From CAXBNB01 sp040151475 (GTDB lineage: Bacteria; Bacteroidota; Bacteroidia; Cytophagales; Cyclobacteriaceae), in contig NZ_JBDKWG010000138.1 in the NCBI RefSeq assembly GCF_040151475.1, positions 1 through 64,000 of the forward strand: 64,000 nucleotides of DNA. Direction: 5' to 3'. Made by a program: the position numbers and the translations under genes. Shown here one piece after another: positions 1 to 7,700 of this stretch. Position 1 is the first letter of the stretch. Every line of letters starts with the position of its first letter. The notes under the pieces were generated by a model. The model was given only the letters and a program-made list of their open reading frames with translations. It did no database searches and had not been told where the DNA came from.

Positions 1-88
1 TTGCCAAGTGATCTTCAGGTAGCCAATCGTTAAGGTCATGTGGCATAAAAGAAACTTGTTCTCTATCCGCTCCAATAAATGATATCAT
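1..88 (-). CDS. Transposase N-terminus (IS1182/IS5-like), partial at left edge
   Basis: Reading leftward from an ATG at 86-88, 29 residues are open to the window edge. They contain GADREQVSFMPHDLNDWLPE followed by DHLA. This is the N-terminal signature of IS1182-type DDE transposases (DUF772 region), where a short leader is followed by a W-x-P-x-DH motif. The catalytic DDE residues lie outside the window, so function cannot be judged. The gene reads in the same direction as the toxin-antitoxin pair behind it, and its 5' flank meets the broken toxin gene. Family assignment is from the N-terminal motif only. Confidence 0.72.
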   Translation of the reverse strand, partial: MISFIGADREQVSFMPHDLNDWLPEDHLA

Positions 89-135
89 GCCCCAAGATAT
101 AAATAATTGGGTGGTTTATTAAGTCCGACAGACTC
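1..135 (-). mobile_element. Terminal part of an insertion sequence (rest off the left edge)
   Basis: The element holds the transposase start and a short 5' leader. Its outer end is placed near 122-135, where agtccgacagactc (itself a small AGTC/GACT dyad) precedes the palindrome CCTAGG. The toxin reading frame loses similarity to ParE just beyond this point. The other terminal repeat is not visible, so the exact end and any target duplication are inferred. Confidence 0.5.
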
Positions 136-358
136 CTAGGCTAAATATATAATGTTTTTGACAATGCTTAATGCGTATGGAGCGCCCCTTTATCTTGGTG
201 TCTTTAAAATACCCTTTGCCGTTAGCCATTGCTTCAATGCAATCTATCAGACCTGATGTATATTTTTTGGTTTGGGCGACCCCATGATTGTCAAGTGTAT
301 ATTCAACAATCTCCTGCCAATCCAGCAAAGCAAGATGGCTTTTTTCATATAGTACCAT
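119..358 (-). CDS. ParE/RelE-family toxin, 3' end cut by IS insertion
   Basis: The 79-residue product looks like a type II ParE/RelE toxin, which acts on gyrase or on translating ribosomes. The body fits: a leading helix with DWQEIVEYTLDN, then GKGYFKDTKIKGRSIRIKHC and KHYIF. ParE proteins normally continue about 20 more residues after KHYIF with a beta strand and an RILH-type tail. Here seven unrelated residues (SLGVCRT) run into a stop inside the insertion sequence. The start ATG directly follows the antitoxin TAA with no gap, so the pair is one transcript. The toxin is probably inactive because the C-terminal strand carries active-site residues in this family. Confidence 0.68.
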   Translation of the reverse strand: MVLYEKSHLALLDWQEIVEYTLDNHGVAQTKKYTSGLIDCIEAMANGKGYFKDTKIKGRSIRIKHCQKHYIFSLGVCRT

Positions 359-613
359 TTACTGTGGTTTCCGGCGTTGGATAATTTCTTCTGTTAATTG
401 CTCAAAGGTTTTTTTGGCAGGGGGATTGTTTTCTGCATCCTGAATACGAGGCATTAAATGTTCGCTGAGTTCTTCCCAGGCCTCACCCGCTACATCATCA
501 TCAGGAAATATTTTATCCAGGACGTAGCTCTTAATCGTTTTGCCTTGTAAAGCTGCCAAAGTTTTTATTTTTCGGTGCTGTTCACCGGATACATCAATAA
601 TTAATCGACTCAT
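359..613 (-). CDS. ParD-like antitoxin (ribbon-helix-helix)
   Basis: This 84-residue protein starts MSRLIIDVSGEQHRKIKTLAALQGKTIKSYVLDKI. That is a short beta strand followed by two helices, as in ribbon-helix-helix antitoxins that bind their own promoter as dimers. The acidic, proline-containing C-terminal half (PDDDVAGEAWEEL through KKTFEQLTEEI) would wrap the toxin. It is followed without a gap by the toxin gene and lies just downstream of the integrase gene on the same strand, 63 bp away, the usual setting of a stabilising TA pair in an integrative element. With the toxin cut short, the antitoxin may persist only as an orphan repressor. Confidence 0.7.
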   Translation of the reverse strand: MSRLIIDVSGEQHRKIKTLAALQGKTIKSYVLDKIFPDDDVAGEAWEELSEHLMPRIQDAENNPPAKKTFEQLTEEIIQRRKPQ

Positions 614-676
614 TTTTATCCTTTCTTTTTAATTCTATCATACAAATGTATAAATATACAAAACAATATTTATACA

Positions 677-1888
677 TCAGGAGTTCAATACGCTTTCCAG
701 TGCTTCATCGACATCCCTAAACATGAAATTGGCTTGATAACTTATTGTAGTATTAATAGAGGTATGTCGATAGAGTTTTTGCAACATCTGAATGGGAATA
801 ATATCACCGGATAAGTTTCCAAAAGTATGCCTCGCAATGTGCATTTTTAAGGGCTTGCCAAGGTTGATCATTTCCGCAATTGCCTTTAGGTGTTTGTTGA
901 ATTTCTTATCCGCATTGTTGATAGCTTTCAAAGTGGCCTTCACATTTGTCGGCTCTATTTTTTTCAACTCAGGAAACACAAACTCACTTTCATCTTTTTG
1001 ACCTATATATGAGTCGATTATCTTTTGCGCTTTTTCTGGCAATTTTAACGATCCCGCTTTGTTGTTCTTTCCCATGCTGTAGAATAGCCTTCCATTCTGA
1101 AAGTCAGACCATTTTAAACGCAAGACATCTGAAATCCTCATGCCAGCCAGGTAAAGGGAAAATAGCCAAATATTTAGTGCGTGTCTTTGTGGAAGGGTTA
1201 AATCTTCTGGTGATAAGCTTTCCAGTGTTTTGACTTCCGATTCTTCCAAGCCAATTTTTACACTTTGGGGGAACTTAATTACGATCTTACCCTTTCCAAA
1301 AGGATAAAACTTACGATCAACCAGGCCATCACGGATAGCCAGATTAAAGATAGTCCGAATAACCACAAGGTGATTGATAACTGTTCTTTGCGAAACCTGG
1401 CGCTTGCTCTTTAAATAAGATTGGTATTCTCGAAGCTTCAATTCACTTATGTCACGAAAGGTAATGTCCCCTTTAACGAATTCCTTGAAATGCTTAATCA
1501 TTGGCTTTTCAGACGATATACGTGTGTGTTTATTCGCCTTTTCAAGTATGTCAATATATTTATCTGCCAGTTTGAAAAAGGAAGTACTTTTATACTCCTG
1601 TCGAATATAGCCTTTGACTGTGGCCGAGGAAATTTGTTTTTCAACTGTTTCTAGTTCTAAAAGTTTGTCGTTGGCCTCAGCCATCTTTTTTATGATTAGA
1701 TTATTCAAGCGAGCTGCATTCGCATGGCTTTTTCTGACTCGATGATTTTTCTCATCCCAATCTTTCAGGTCAATATATTGGCCCGTAAGCATGTACGATG
1801 ATTTTCTATTGTGCGTTATTCGAATAGCAATTGGATACTTCTTATCCTTATTGACTTTTTTTCTTAAAACAATTTTTACACTTCCCAT
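677..1888 (-). CDS. Tyrosine recombinase / integrase
   Basis: This 403-residue site-specific recombinase would integrate and excise its element at a tRNA-Leu gene. The N-terminus (about 1-90) is the arm-binding domain common in Bacteroidota integrases (VKIVLRKKVNKDKKYPIAIRI). Residues about 100-195 form the SAM-like core-binding domain. The catalytic domain shows the box I arginine in AGMRISDVLRLKW, HIARHTFGNLSG, and the terminal H and Y in YRHTSINTTISYQ. Length is typical and all visible catalytic residues are present. The gene starts about 160 bp from the duplicated tRNA-Leu 3' half at 2047-2100, as expected for an integrase next to its attachment site. A pair of direct repeats lies in its upstream region. 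Confidence 0.9.
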   Translation of the reverse strand: MGSVKIVLRKKVNKDKKYPIAIRITHNRKSSYMLTGQYIDLKDWDEKNHRVRKSHANAARLNNLIIKKMAEANDKLLELETVEKQISSATVKGYIRQEYKSTSFFKLADKYIDILEKANKHTRISSEKPMIKHFKEFVKGDITFRDISELKLREYQSYLKSKRQVSQRTVINHLVVIRTIFNLAIRDGLVDRKFYPFGKGKIVIKFPQSVKIGLEESEVKTLESLSPEDLTLPQRHALNIWLFSLYLAGMRISDVLRLKWSDFQNGRLFYSMGKNNKAGSLKLPEKAQKIIDSYIGQKDESEFVFPELKKIEPTNVKATLKAINNADKKFNKHLKAIAEMINLGKPLKMHIARHTFGNLSGDIIPIQMLQKLYRHTSINTTISYQANFMFRDVDEALESVLNS

Positions 1889-1923
1889 TTTTTGTTTTGC
1901 TTATTACAAATGTAATCAAAACG

Positions 1924-1944
1924 GGTACAACATAGGTACAACAT
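1924..1944. repeat. Direct repeats upstream of integrase
   Basis: GGTACAACAT occurs twice, at 1924-1933 and 1935-1944, with an 11-bp period. It lies between the integrase start and the tRNA-Leu fragment. Such phased repeats next to an att site are candidates for integrase arm-type or excisionase binding sites. The role is inferred from position. Confidence 0.45.
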
Positions 1945-2046
1945 TTAGTGGTTTTGTATGTATTTATATGGAATTGTTTGATTCCAAAAACTGCCTAAAA
2001 ACCCATATAAGGGCATTTTAGGCCAATTCAAATCAAAAAATGAAAA

Positions 2047-2100
2047 ACTTAAAATCTTGTGACCTTCTGGTCGTGCGGGTTCAAGTCCCGCCTCTGGTAC
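2047..2100 (+). other. tRNA-Leu(UAA) 3' half, attachment-site duplication
   Basis: This is a tRNA lacking its 5' half. The anticodon loop CTTAAAA (2048-2054) gives anticodon UAA. The long class II variable arm GACC-ttct-GGTC follows, then the T arm GCGGG-TTCAAGT-CCCGC (2075-2091), the acceptor 3' strand CTCTGGT and discriminator A at 2099. Upstream there is no D arm or acceptor 5' strand, and the five bases before the loop pair poorly with TCTTG. A 3' tRNA copy beside an integrase is the mark of tRNA-targeted integration. Because the missing half would lie to the left, the element extends left and 2100 is its right chromosomal junction. Confidence 0.75.
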
Positions 2101-2104
2101 ATTG

Positions 2105-2137
2105 AAAATCAGCTACTTACGTGGCTGATTTCTTTGT
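2105..2137 (+). terminator. Rho-independent terminator of the original tRNA-Leu
   Basis: Stem AAATCAGC (2106-2113) pairs with GCTGATTT (2124-2131), followed by TCTTTG. It sits directly after the tRNA-Leu 3' end and is presumably the chromosomal terminator of the tRNA gene. A degraded look-alike (actctgaaaatcc then ctgattttttt) follows around 2258-2301. Confidence 0.55.
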
Positions 2138-2326
2138 TTATAGAGCTTTGTGAATTTGCTGCTACAACAAATGAGTTGTTTTCTAATCATGAAAGGATTG
2201 AACCCCTTTATTAAATTTCAAAGCTCATAATTTGAAGGTTTGAGTTTTGTTTCCGATACTCTGAAAATCCGGTAGTTGCAATAAAGTGACTGATTTTTTT
2301 ATGCATTCTGTACAACAAAAAAGGCT

Positions 2327-2865
2327 TTAAATTGATTTAATGAAGACTTCCCGTTTCTTCTGATTTACAGGAATGTGATCTTTTTCACTTCCCAAAAAAG
2401 CAGTAATCAATAGTTCAATGAAGGTCAATGGAAGGTGGCAATTCCGATAGTATGAATCTGTCGATCTATCCAAGGTTCTATAATCGCTCATACCAGTGCG
2501 ATTATAGAAAATGACATCCCATACCCCATATCGGGATAGGTTCTTATTTCGCAATAATATCCACCTCTACCACCTGTATGAGTCAGGTAGTGTCCATTTA
2601 ATTTTTCTTTAAACCAAGGTAGGAACATCCGGTGGTTTTTTCATTGTTTAGATGATTTTCCGTGAAAAGTAATTTCCGGTAATCATTCGAAATAAGCCTG
2701 CTATCTTCTTTTAGTAGTTCCCTGATATAAGACACAAAAGTCGTTGGATTACCGATAAGCCCGCCGTAAGCGGATCCGTTTACAAGACTGAATGATTTCC
2801 ATCTGCCTTCAGAATTATCCATGAATTTTGACTTGTTAACAAACAGACCTAATAGAAGATTGATT
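2327..2865 (-). pseudogene. Serine hydrolase (beta-lactamase family) C-terminal relic
   Basis: Three reading frames on the minus strand together give one recognisable protein tail. Frame one (about 2865-2598) reads LLLGLFVNKSKFMDNSEG, then SYGGLIGNP-like sequence (here AYGGLIGNP), YIRELLKEDSRLISNDYRKLLFTENH. A second frame near 2590-2530 reads LNGHYLTHTGGRGGYYCEIR. A third (2554-2327) reads VIFYNRTGMSDYRTLD. The HTGG segment corresponds to the HxG/KTG-type motif of PF00144 serine hydrolases. At least two frameshifts and loss of the N-terminal SxxK region make it non-functional. Family assignment is by remembered resemblance. Confidence 0.6.
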
Positions 2866-3144
2866 TTATCTGTTTAAAAGCATTAGATATATTAATTCAA
2901 TACTATCGTCGGTATAAGCAGATATGAATACTACAGGGATTGCGCTTGTTTTCGGGTCAGAGTTCAACCTATGATACACTTCATACCCATCCATTTCCGG
3001 CATTCCAATATCACATAAGATTAAGTCGGGGGTCACTTTCTCAGCAAGCTTTAGTCCTGTCCTACCATTAGTTGCTGAAACAACTCTGAAATATTTTCAT
3101 TAATATCAGTGTTATCTTCGATAACAAGTATAGTATTTATTTTA
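2866..3144 (-). pseudogene. Response regulator receiver-domain relic
   Basis: One frame reads KINTILVIEDNTDINENISE, which contains the acidic-pocket ED pair of a receiver domain. After a frameshift another reads VSATNGRTGLKLAEKVTPDL, then ILCDIGMPEMDGYEV with the phosphoacceptor aspartate, and IPVVFISAYTDD with the usual switch residue. It ends at TAA 2866-2868 without a complete alpha5 or an output domain. The frameshift falls in alpha1-beta2. It abuts the serine-hydrolase relic, so 2.3-3.2 kb is a gene graveyard between the integrative element and the stress island. Confidence 0.62.
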
Positions 3145-3238
3145 CCACGAACTAACTTCTTATTAAGGATAAAAATAATATTTGAGTATTCAAATTAATA
3201 ACATACCAAAAGGATTTCATCTTCTAATAGTTTACTCA

Positions 3239-3252
3239 TTGATTTCAATCAC
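3239..3252. promoter_or_regulatory. FNR/CRP-like operator upstream of hsp20
   Basis: TTGAT-TTCA-ATCAC matches the FNR half-site arrangement TTGAT-N4-ATCAA except for the last base. The centre is 95 bp before the Hsp20 start. A possible -7 element, TATCTTAA at 3278-3285, would put the dyad near -45 to a start site around 3291. It is one of eight similar dyads upstream of the cluster's transcription units. Confidence 0.5.
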
Positions 3253-3340
3253 TTTTATGAATGCCAAATGTCATTTTTATCTTAAGTTATTTTAAGGAAA
3301 TTTCCACATTCAATTTTCAATAATTTAAACTGTTAAAGCC

Positions 3341-3763
3341 ATGAGTTTGATTAAAAGAACCTTGCCAACATGGCCCAGTCTGACAGACTTTTTTGATGAT
3401 GACTGGGCCAGGGATTGGTTTATGAAGGAAAATGCCTCACCAGCTGTGAATGTGGTGAACAATGACAGCAGCTATGAGATTGATGTTGCTGCACCAGGTT
3501 TCAAGAAGACTGATTTCAAAATTGAAACCGAGAATGGCGTACTTACAATCAGCGGGAAATCAGAGAAAGAAGAGGAAGAAAAGAAAAAGAACTACACACG
3601 TCGTGAGTTCAGTTCAAGCTCTTTCTACAGGTCCTTTACGCTACCAGAAGACGTGGTGAAGGAAGGGATTTCTGCCAAGTATGATGATGGCGTCCTGAAA
3701 TTGTCTTTGAAAAAAGAAGCAGGGAAAGCATCTGCAAAGAAGAAAGAGATCGCAGTAAAGTAA
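3341..3763 (+). CDS. Hsp20/alpha-crystallin family small heat-shock protein
   Basis: This 140-residue ATP-independent holdase should bind unfolding proteins in the cytoplasm. The short N-terminal arm (1-35) is rich in Trp and Asp. The alpha-crystallin domain (about 36-130) has YEIDVAAPGFKKTDFKIE, the L-x-I-S-G core in GVLTISGK, and the conserved A-x-x-x-x-G-V-L element in AKYDDGVLKLSL. The tail is Lys-rich and ends EIAVK, approximating the I-x-I/V anchor used for oligomer assembly. It is the first gene of a plus-strand run reaching 13935 and lies downstream of an FNR-like dyad. A second, divergent Hsp20 is encoded at 7701. Confidence 0.93.
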   Translation: MSLIKRTLPTWPSLTDFFDDDWARDWFMKENASPAVNVVNNDSSYEIDVAAPGFKKTDFKIETENGVLTISGKSEKEEEEKKKNYTRREFSSSSFYRSFTLPEDVVKEGISAKYDDGVLKLSLKKEAGKASAKKKEIAVK

Positions 3764-3770
3764 CTAATGT

Positions 3771-3788
3771 GGGGAGCGAAAGCTCCCT
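3771..3788 (+). other. GNRA-capped hairpin between hsp20 and next gene
   Basis: GGGAGC (3772-3777), loop GAAA, GCTCCC (3782-3787) form a perfect six-pair stem with a GNRA tetraloop. No U tract follows immediately (tcattaaattt), so it is more likely an mRNA-stabilising or attenuating hairpin than a strong terminator. It also argues against a start at 3769 for the following gene. Confidence 0.5.
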
Positions 3789-3804
3789 CATTAAATTTAA
3801 GAAA

Positions 3805-3987
3805 ATGAAAGAAGTAGTTCAAAAAAATGCCTCCCACAGCGCTGTTTATGGATTGGGGCTTATAGGATCGGCTATTTATTTTATTTCACAAGCGACAAGC
3901 TTTTGGACGGGGGTTTTTGGTTTTCTTAAGGCCTTGGTATGGCCGGCAATCCTTGTCTATGAAGCATTTAAGCATTTGGGTTCCTAA
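3805..3987 (+). CDS. Small membrane protein of unknown function
   Basis: The 60-residue product starts MKEVVQKNASHSAVYGLGLI. Two hydrophobic segments (about 13-30, YGLGLIGSAIYFISQA, and 34-52, GVFGFLKALVWPAILVYEA) make it a likely two-pass or hairpin inner-membrane protein. The ATG at 3805 was preferred to the upstream one at 3769 because the extra 12 codons come from the hairpin between the genes. No family is recognised. Its place between Hsp20 and the glycan genes suggests a stress-related membrane role. Confidence 0.6.
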   Translation: MKEVVQKNASHSAVYGLGLIGSAIYFISQATSFWTGVFGFLKALVWPAILVYEAFKHLGS

Positions 3988-4079
3988 AGCAATTAGTTGA
4001 ACACAAATGCTGGACCATGACGCACAAAAAGGCAAAAAATAGCCCCATTTTTTTTACCAAACCTATCTCATGATTAGCG

Positions 4080-5129
4080 ATGATTAATCTAAAAAAACAT
4101 GGAATCCTGTTGGAAAAAACCGAAAACGGTTTTGAAACGGAAGCCGTATTCAATCCTGCTGCTGTAAGAGTGGGGGACTTAGTCCACCTGTTTTACCGTG
4201 CAGTCCGTCCGGGCAATTACTCCACTATTGGTCATTGCATTCTGGATGGTCCCCTGAAAGTGATTGAGCGGAAAGATAAACCTGTTCTGTTTCCTGAGAA
4301 GAACTACGAATCCCAGGGAATAGAGGATCCCAGGATCACGGAGATCGAAGGCACTTACTACCTCACTTATTCCGCTTACGACAGGGTAAATGTATTTGGC
4401 ACCTATGCGACTTCCACAGACCTGATAAATTTTAGAAAGCAAAAGATCATTACCCCCAAATTCACCTATAGGGAATACAAACACCTTATTGAGTGCTGTA
4501 GTGGCCTGGGCGATAAATACCTCTTCCACTATAAGCTGTTCAAAGAGCACGGGCTGGGGGCCGAATTGTATCGAAAACTTTTTGTATGGGACAAGAACAT
4601 CATGTTTTTCCCAAAAAAAATTGACGGGAAATTCGCCCTGCTACACCGCATTCACCCCGGCATCCAGCTCGCACTTTTTGAAAACTTCCGTGACTTGACT
4701 GTGGATTTTTGGAAGGACCACCTTATGAACCTGGAAAAGCACATTGTGTTGAACCCTAAATTTCCTCACGAGTCCAGCCATATTGGGGCGGGATGCCCAC
4801 CCATAGAAACGAAAGATGGGTGGCTGCTTATCTATCATGCAGCCGAGGATACCCCGAGGGGCTTTGTCTACCACGCTACCGCAGCGCTCCTCGACCTGAA
4901 TGATCCGCGAAAGGAGTTGGCGAGATTGCAAGAACCCTTGATCTCCCCCACCTTCGACTGGGAAAAAGAAGGAGTGGTCAAAAACATCATTTTCCCGAGT
5001 GGGGCGGTACAATTTGATGATGAGCTATACATCTACTATGGCGCTGCGGATTCAAGGGTAGCTGTTGCCTCGGTGGGTATCCATGAGTTATTGAACGAAT
5101 TAAAAAAATCAAAAAAACAAGAATTATGA
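4080..5129 (+). CDS. GH130-family glycosidase/phosphorylase
   Basis: The 349-residue protein has the five-bladed beta-propeller pattern of family GH130, inverting phosphorylases and hydrolases of beta-mannosides. The key motif SQGIEDPRIT (about residues 78-87) contains the conserved acid-base Asp. It is followed by YYLTYSAYD, then HESSHIGAGCPPIETKDGWLLIYH and GAVQFDDELYIYYGAAD, as in the family. There is no signal peptide, so it acts in the cytoplasm. Its stop overlaps the start of the glycosyltransferase gene (ATGA), so the two are translationally coupled. Substrate cannot be set from sequence; mannosyl-glucose, beta-1,4- or beta-1,2-manno-oligosaccharides are all possible. Confidence 0.85.
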   Translation: MINLKKHGILLEKTENGFETEAVFNPAAVRVGDLVHLFYRAVRPGNYSTIGHCILDGPLKVIERKDKPVLFPEKNYESQGIEDPRITEIEGTYYLTYSAYDRVNVFGTYATSTDLINFRKQKIITPKFTYREYKHLIECCSGLGDKYLFHYKLFKEHGLGAELYRKLFVWDKNIMFFPKKIDGKFALLHRIHPGIQLALFENFRDLTVDFWKDHLMNLEKHIVLNPKFPHESSHIGAGCPPIETKDGWLLIYHAAEDTPRGFVYHATAALLDLNDPRKELARLQEPLISPTFDWEKEGVVKNIIFPSGAVQFDDELYIYYGAADSRVAVASVGIHELLNELKKSKKQEL

Positions 5130-7636
5130 AGAATCCAGCCAGCTATCCCATCAATGAAATCGACATTAAAAATCCCGCTTTGGGTTTTGCGCCAATAGAA
5201 GCTGGGGTTTTAATCAAAGATTCCATGTCTGTCATTGAAAACAAACATTATCCAGATGAGATTTTGTTCATCACCTCGTATCCGCCACGGGCCTGCGGAA
5301 TCGCTACTTACAGCAAAGACCTGATGGATGCCATTGGCCATAGCTTTGATTCTTTTTCATTAAAAGTATGTGCGCTGGAAGAAGGGAAACAGCGAAGGGA
5401 ATATCCGGATGAAGTCAGGTACACGCTCAATGCCAATGACCGTAATGCCTATGCTGACCTTGCCGGGAAAATAAACCGTGATCCGGCAATAAAAATGGTT
5501 TTTGTGCAGCATGAATTCGGCTTGTACGGTGGGGAGTACGGCGATTACCTGCTACAATTACTCTACTCCCTGGAAAAGCCCATAGCCATTACTTTCCATA
5601 CGGTGTTGCCAAACCCCGATGACAATCGAAAAAAAGTAGTGCAGGCCATTGCCAGGGGGGTTGATCAAATCGTGGTGATGACGCGACGTTCGGCTGAACT
5701 CCTGCAAGGGGAGTATGGCATAAGCACTTCCAAAATATCATTGATACCGCATGGCACGCACATCGTGATGTGGCGAAACAAGCGACGGGCCAAGCAAATG
5801 CACCAATTGGAGGATCGTCTCATTTTGTCCACTTTTGGCCTCCTTGGCCGCAACAAGAGCATAGAGACCGCATTGGAAGCCCTTCCTAAAATAGTAGGGA
5901 AGTTTCCCAACGTTATGTACCTGGTGCTTGGAAAAACACACCCGGGAGTGGTCGACCATGAAGGGGAATCGTATCGGCGCTCCCTTGAAGGGATGGTGGA
6001 AAAACTGGGGCTAAAACAGAACGTCCGTTTTGTGGACCGCTACCTGGAGCTGTCCGAATTGCTGGAATTCCTCAGCCTCACTGACATTTATTTATTTACA
6101 TCCAAAGATCCGAACCAGGCCGTGAGCGGCACATTCGCCTATGCGATGAGCAGCGCATGCCCGGTCATCTCAACGCCCATCCCCCATGCCACGGAAATGT
6201 TGCAAGAGAACTCAGGCATTTTGGTCGGTTTTCAGGATTCGAGCCAGTTGGCTGATGCAGCCATCCGCTTGCTGGAAAATGATGCGTTAAGAAAGGAGAT
6301 GGGAAGGAATGCGTTTCACCAGACCCGGGGCACGGTTTGGGAAAATGCAGCCAACAAGCATGCCCGGCTGTTTCAGAAATACTTTAAGGATGAGGATCAG
6401 AAGTTCGTCCATCGCCTTCCCTCCATTAACCTTGCACACATCCACAGGCTCACGGATGGCAAGGGCATCATACAGTTTTCCGATATCTGCGACCCTGATA
6501 TTGATTCCGGCTATACCCTGGATGACAATGCCAGGGCCATGATCGCAATGTGCCAGCATTTCAGCCTTACCGGCGATCCCGGGGATCTGGAGCTGATCCG
6601 GACTTATCTCGGCTTTATCGGGCATTGTCAGCAGGCGGATGGCACCTTTCTCAACTATGTGGATAGATATGGGGCCTTTCACATTAAAAACCACTACACA
6701 AACCTGGAAGACTCTACAGGCCGTGCTATATGGGCATTAGGTTTTTTGATCGGTCGCCAAGATATTCTCCCGGCCTCTTTGGGGCTTAGTGCCAAGACTA
6801 TATTGAAGCAGTCTGTTCCGCTACTCTTAGAAATAGAATCACCCCGGGCAATGGCCTTTATAATCAAGGGCTTATATTTTGCTTATCGCAGTAGCGGGGA
6901 AAAAGAACTCCTCCGAATGATCGAAGTATTTGCCAACAGGATGGTGGACAAATACAATGCGGCTGCAGATGGGGACTGGAAATGGTTTGAGGACTACCTT
7001 ACCTATGCCAACAGCGTCTTGCCGGAAGCGATGCTGTATGCGTACCTCGCCACCAATAAGCCGTTATTCAAAGGGATCGCCTACACCTCATTTGAGTTTC
7101 TGCTGTCACAAACGTTCAAAAATGGAAGGATAAAAGTGGTATCCAACCGGGGCTGGCATCATAAAGGGGATATTCCTGCTAAATATGGGGAGCAGCCTAT
7201 AGATGTTAGCTATACCATTCAGGCCCTTGACCTATTCTACAGGGTGTTTAATGATCAAGGCTATCGTGAAAAGATGGATATCGCATACTCCTGGTTTTTG
7301 GGAAACAACCACCTACAGGAGATCATCTACAACCCTGTGTCAGGCGGGTGCTACGATGGATTGGAAGAACATAATGTGAACCTGAACCAGGGAGCCGAAT
7401 CAACAGTATGCCATTTGATGGCTCGCTTGACAATGGAAAAAATGATAAATTTTGAGCGTAACAGAAAATCCAAAACCCCGGATCTTAAATACAATTTGAG
7501 CACCCCAGCTTCGTCAAGGGCCTACAGGGCGAATAATAACATTCCCAAATCTTTTCACAAGGCGGATAAACTGGCACAACAAAGTCCGGCCAAAAGGATT
7601 ACCGTGCAATTTGATAAGAGTCATTTTAAAGCCTGA
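5126..7636 (+). CDS. GT4 glycosyltransferase with C-terminal alpha/alpha-toroid domain
   Basis: This 836-residue two-domain protein starts with a GT-B fold glycosyltransferase (about 45-420). SYPPRACGIATYSKDL is the acceptor-side glycine motif. The donor half includes FGLLGRNKSIETALEALPKI and the E-containing region SGTFAYAMSSACPVISTPIPHATEML. Residues about 430-770 are a helical toroid (SGYTLDDNARAMIAM, NLEDSTGRAIWALGF, LPEAMLYAYL, GAESTVCHL) like those of GH-type alpha/alpha barrels. The Lys/Ser-rich tail is probably disordered. It is cytoplasmic and coupled by a 4-bp overlap to the GH130 gene. The pair probably makes and phosphorolyses a short glycan. Whether the toroid is catalytic is unknown. 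Confidence 0.82.
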   Translation: MKNPASYPINEIDIKNPALGFAPIEAGVLIKDSMSVIENKHYPDEILFITSYPPRACGIATYSKDLMDAIGHSFDSFSLKVCALEEGKQRREYPDEVRYTLNANDRNAYADLAGKINRDPAIKMVFVQHEFGLYGGEYGDYLLQLLYSLEKPIAITFHTVLPNPDDNRKKVVQAIARGVDQIVVMTRRSAELLQGEYGISTSKISLIPHGTHIVMWRNKRRAKQMHQLEDRLILSTFGLLGRNKSIETALEALPKIVGKFPNVMYLVLGKTHPGVVDHEGESYRRSLEGMVEKLGLKQNVRFVDRYLELSELLEFLSLTDIYLFTSKDPNQAVSGTFAYAMSSACPVISTPIPHATEMLQENSGILVGFQDSSQLADAAIRLLENDALRKEMGRNAFHQTRGTVWENAANKHARLFQKYFKDEDQKFVHRLPSINLAHIHRLTDGKGIIQFSDICDPDIDSGYTLDDNARAMIAMCQHFSLTGDPGDLELIRTYLGFIGHCQQADGTFLNYVDRYGAFHIKNHYTNLEDSTGRAIWALGFLIGRQDILPASLGLSAKTILKQSVPLLLEIESPRAMAFIIKGLYFAYRSSGEKELLRMIEVFANRMVDKYNAAADGDWKWFEDYLTYANSVLPEAMLYAYLATNKPLFKGIAYTSFEFLLSQTFKNGRIKVVSNRGWHHKGDIPAKYGEQPIDVSYTIQALDLFYRVFNDQGYREKMDIAYSWFLGNNHLQEIIYNPVSGGCYDGLEEHNVNLNQGAESTVCHLMARLTMEKMINFERNRKSKTPDLKYNLSTPASSRAYRANNNIPKSFHKADKLAQQSPAKRITVQFDKSHFKA

Positions 7637-7700
7637 CAGTCATCACAGTTTTTTCCTTCTGGAAATGCTACTTTCAAGTTTCAAATCAAAACAAAGAGCC

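Noticed and set aside
2230..2300. Second tRNA fragment after tRNA-Leu
   Set aside because: It resembles only the terminator region. No T arm or acceptor strand can be folded.
7611..7700. Longer N-terminus for the second Hsp20 (start at 7611)
   Set aside because: The first part overlaps the GT4 gene and the added residues have no small heat-shock protein features.
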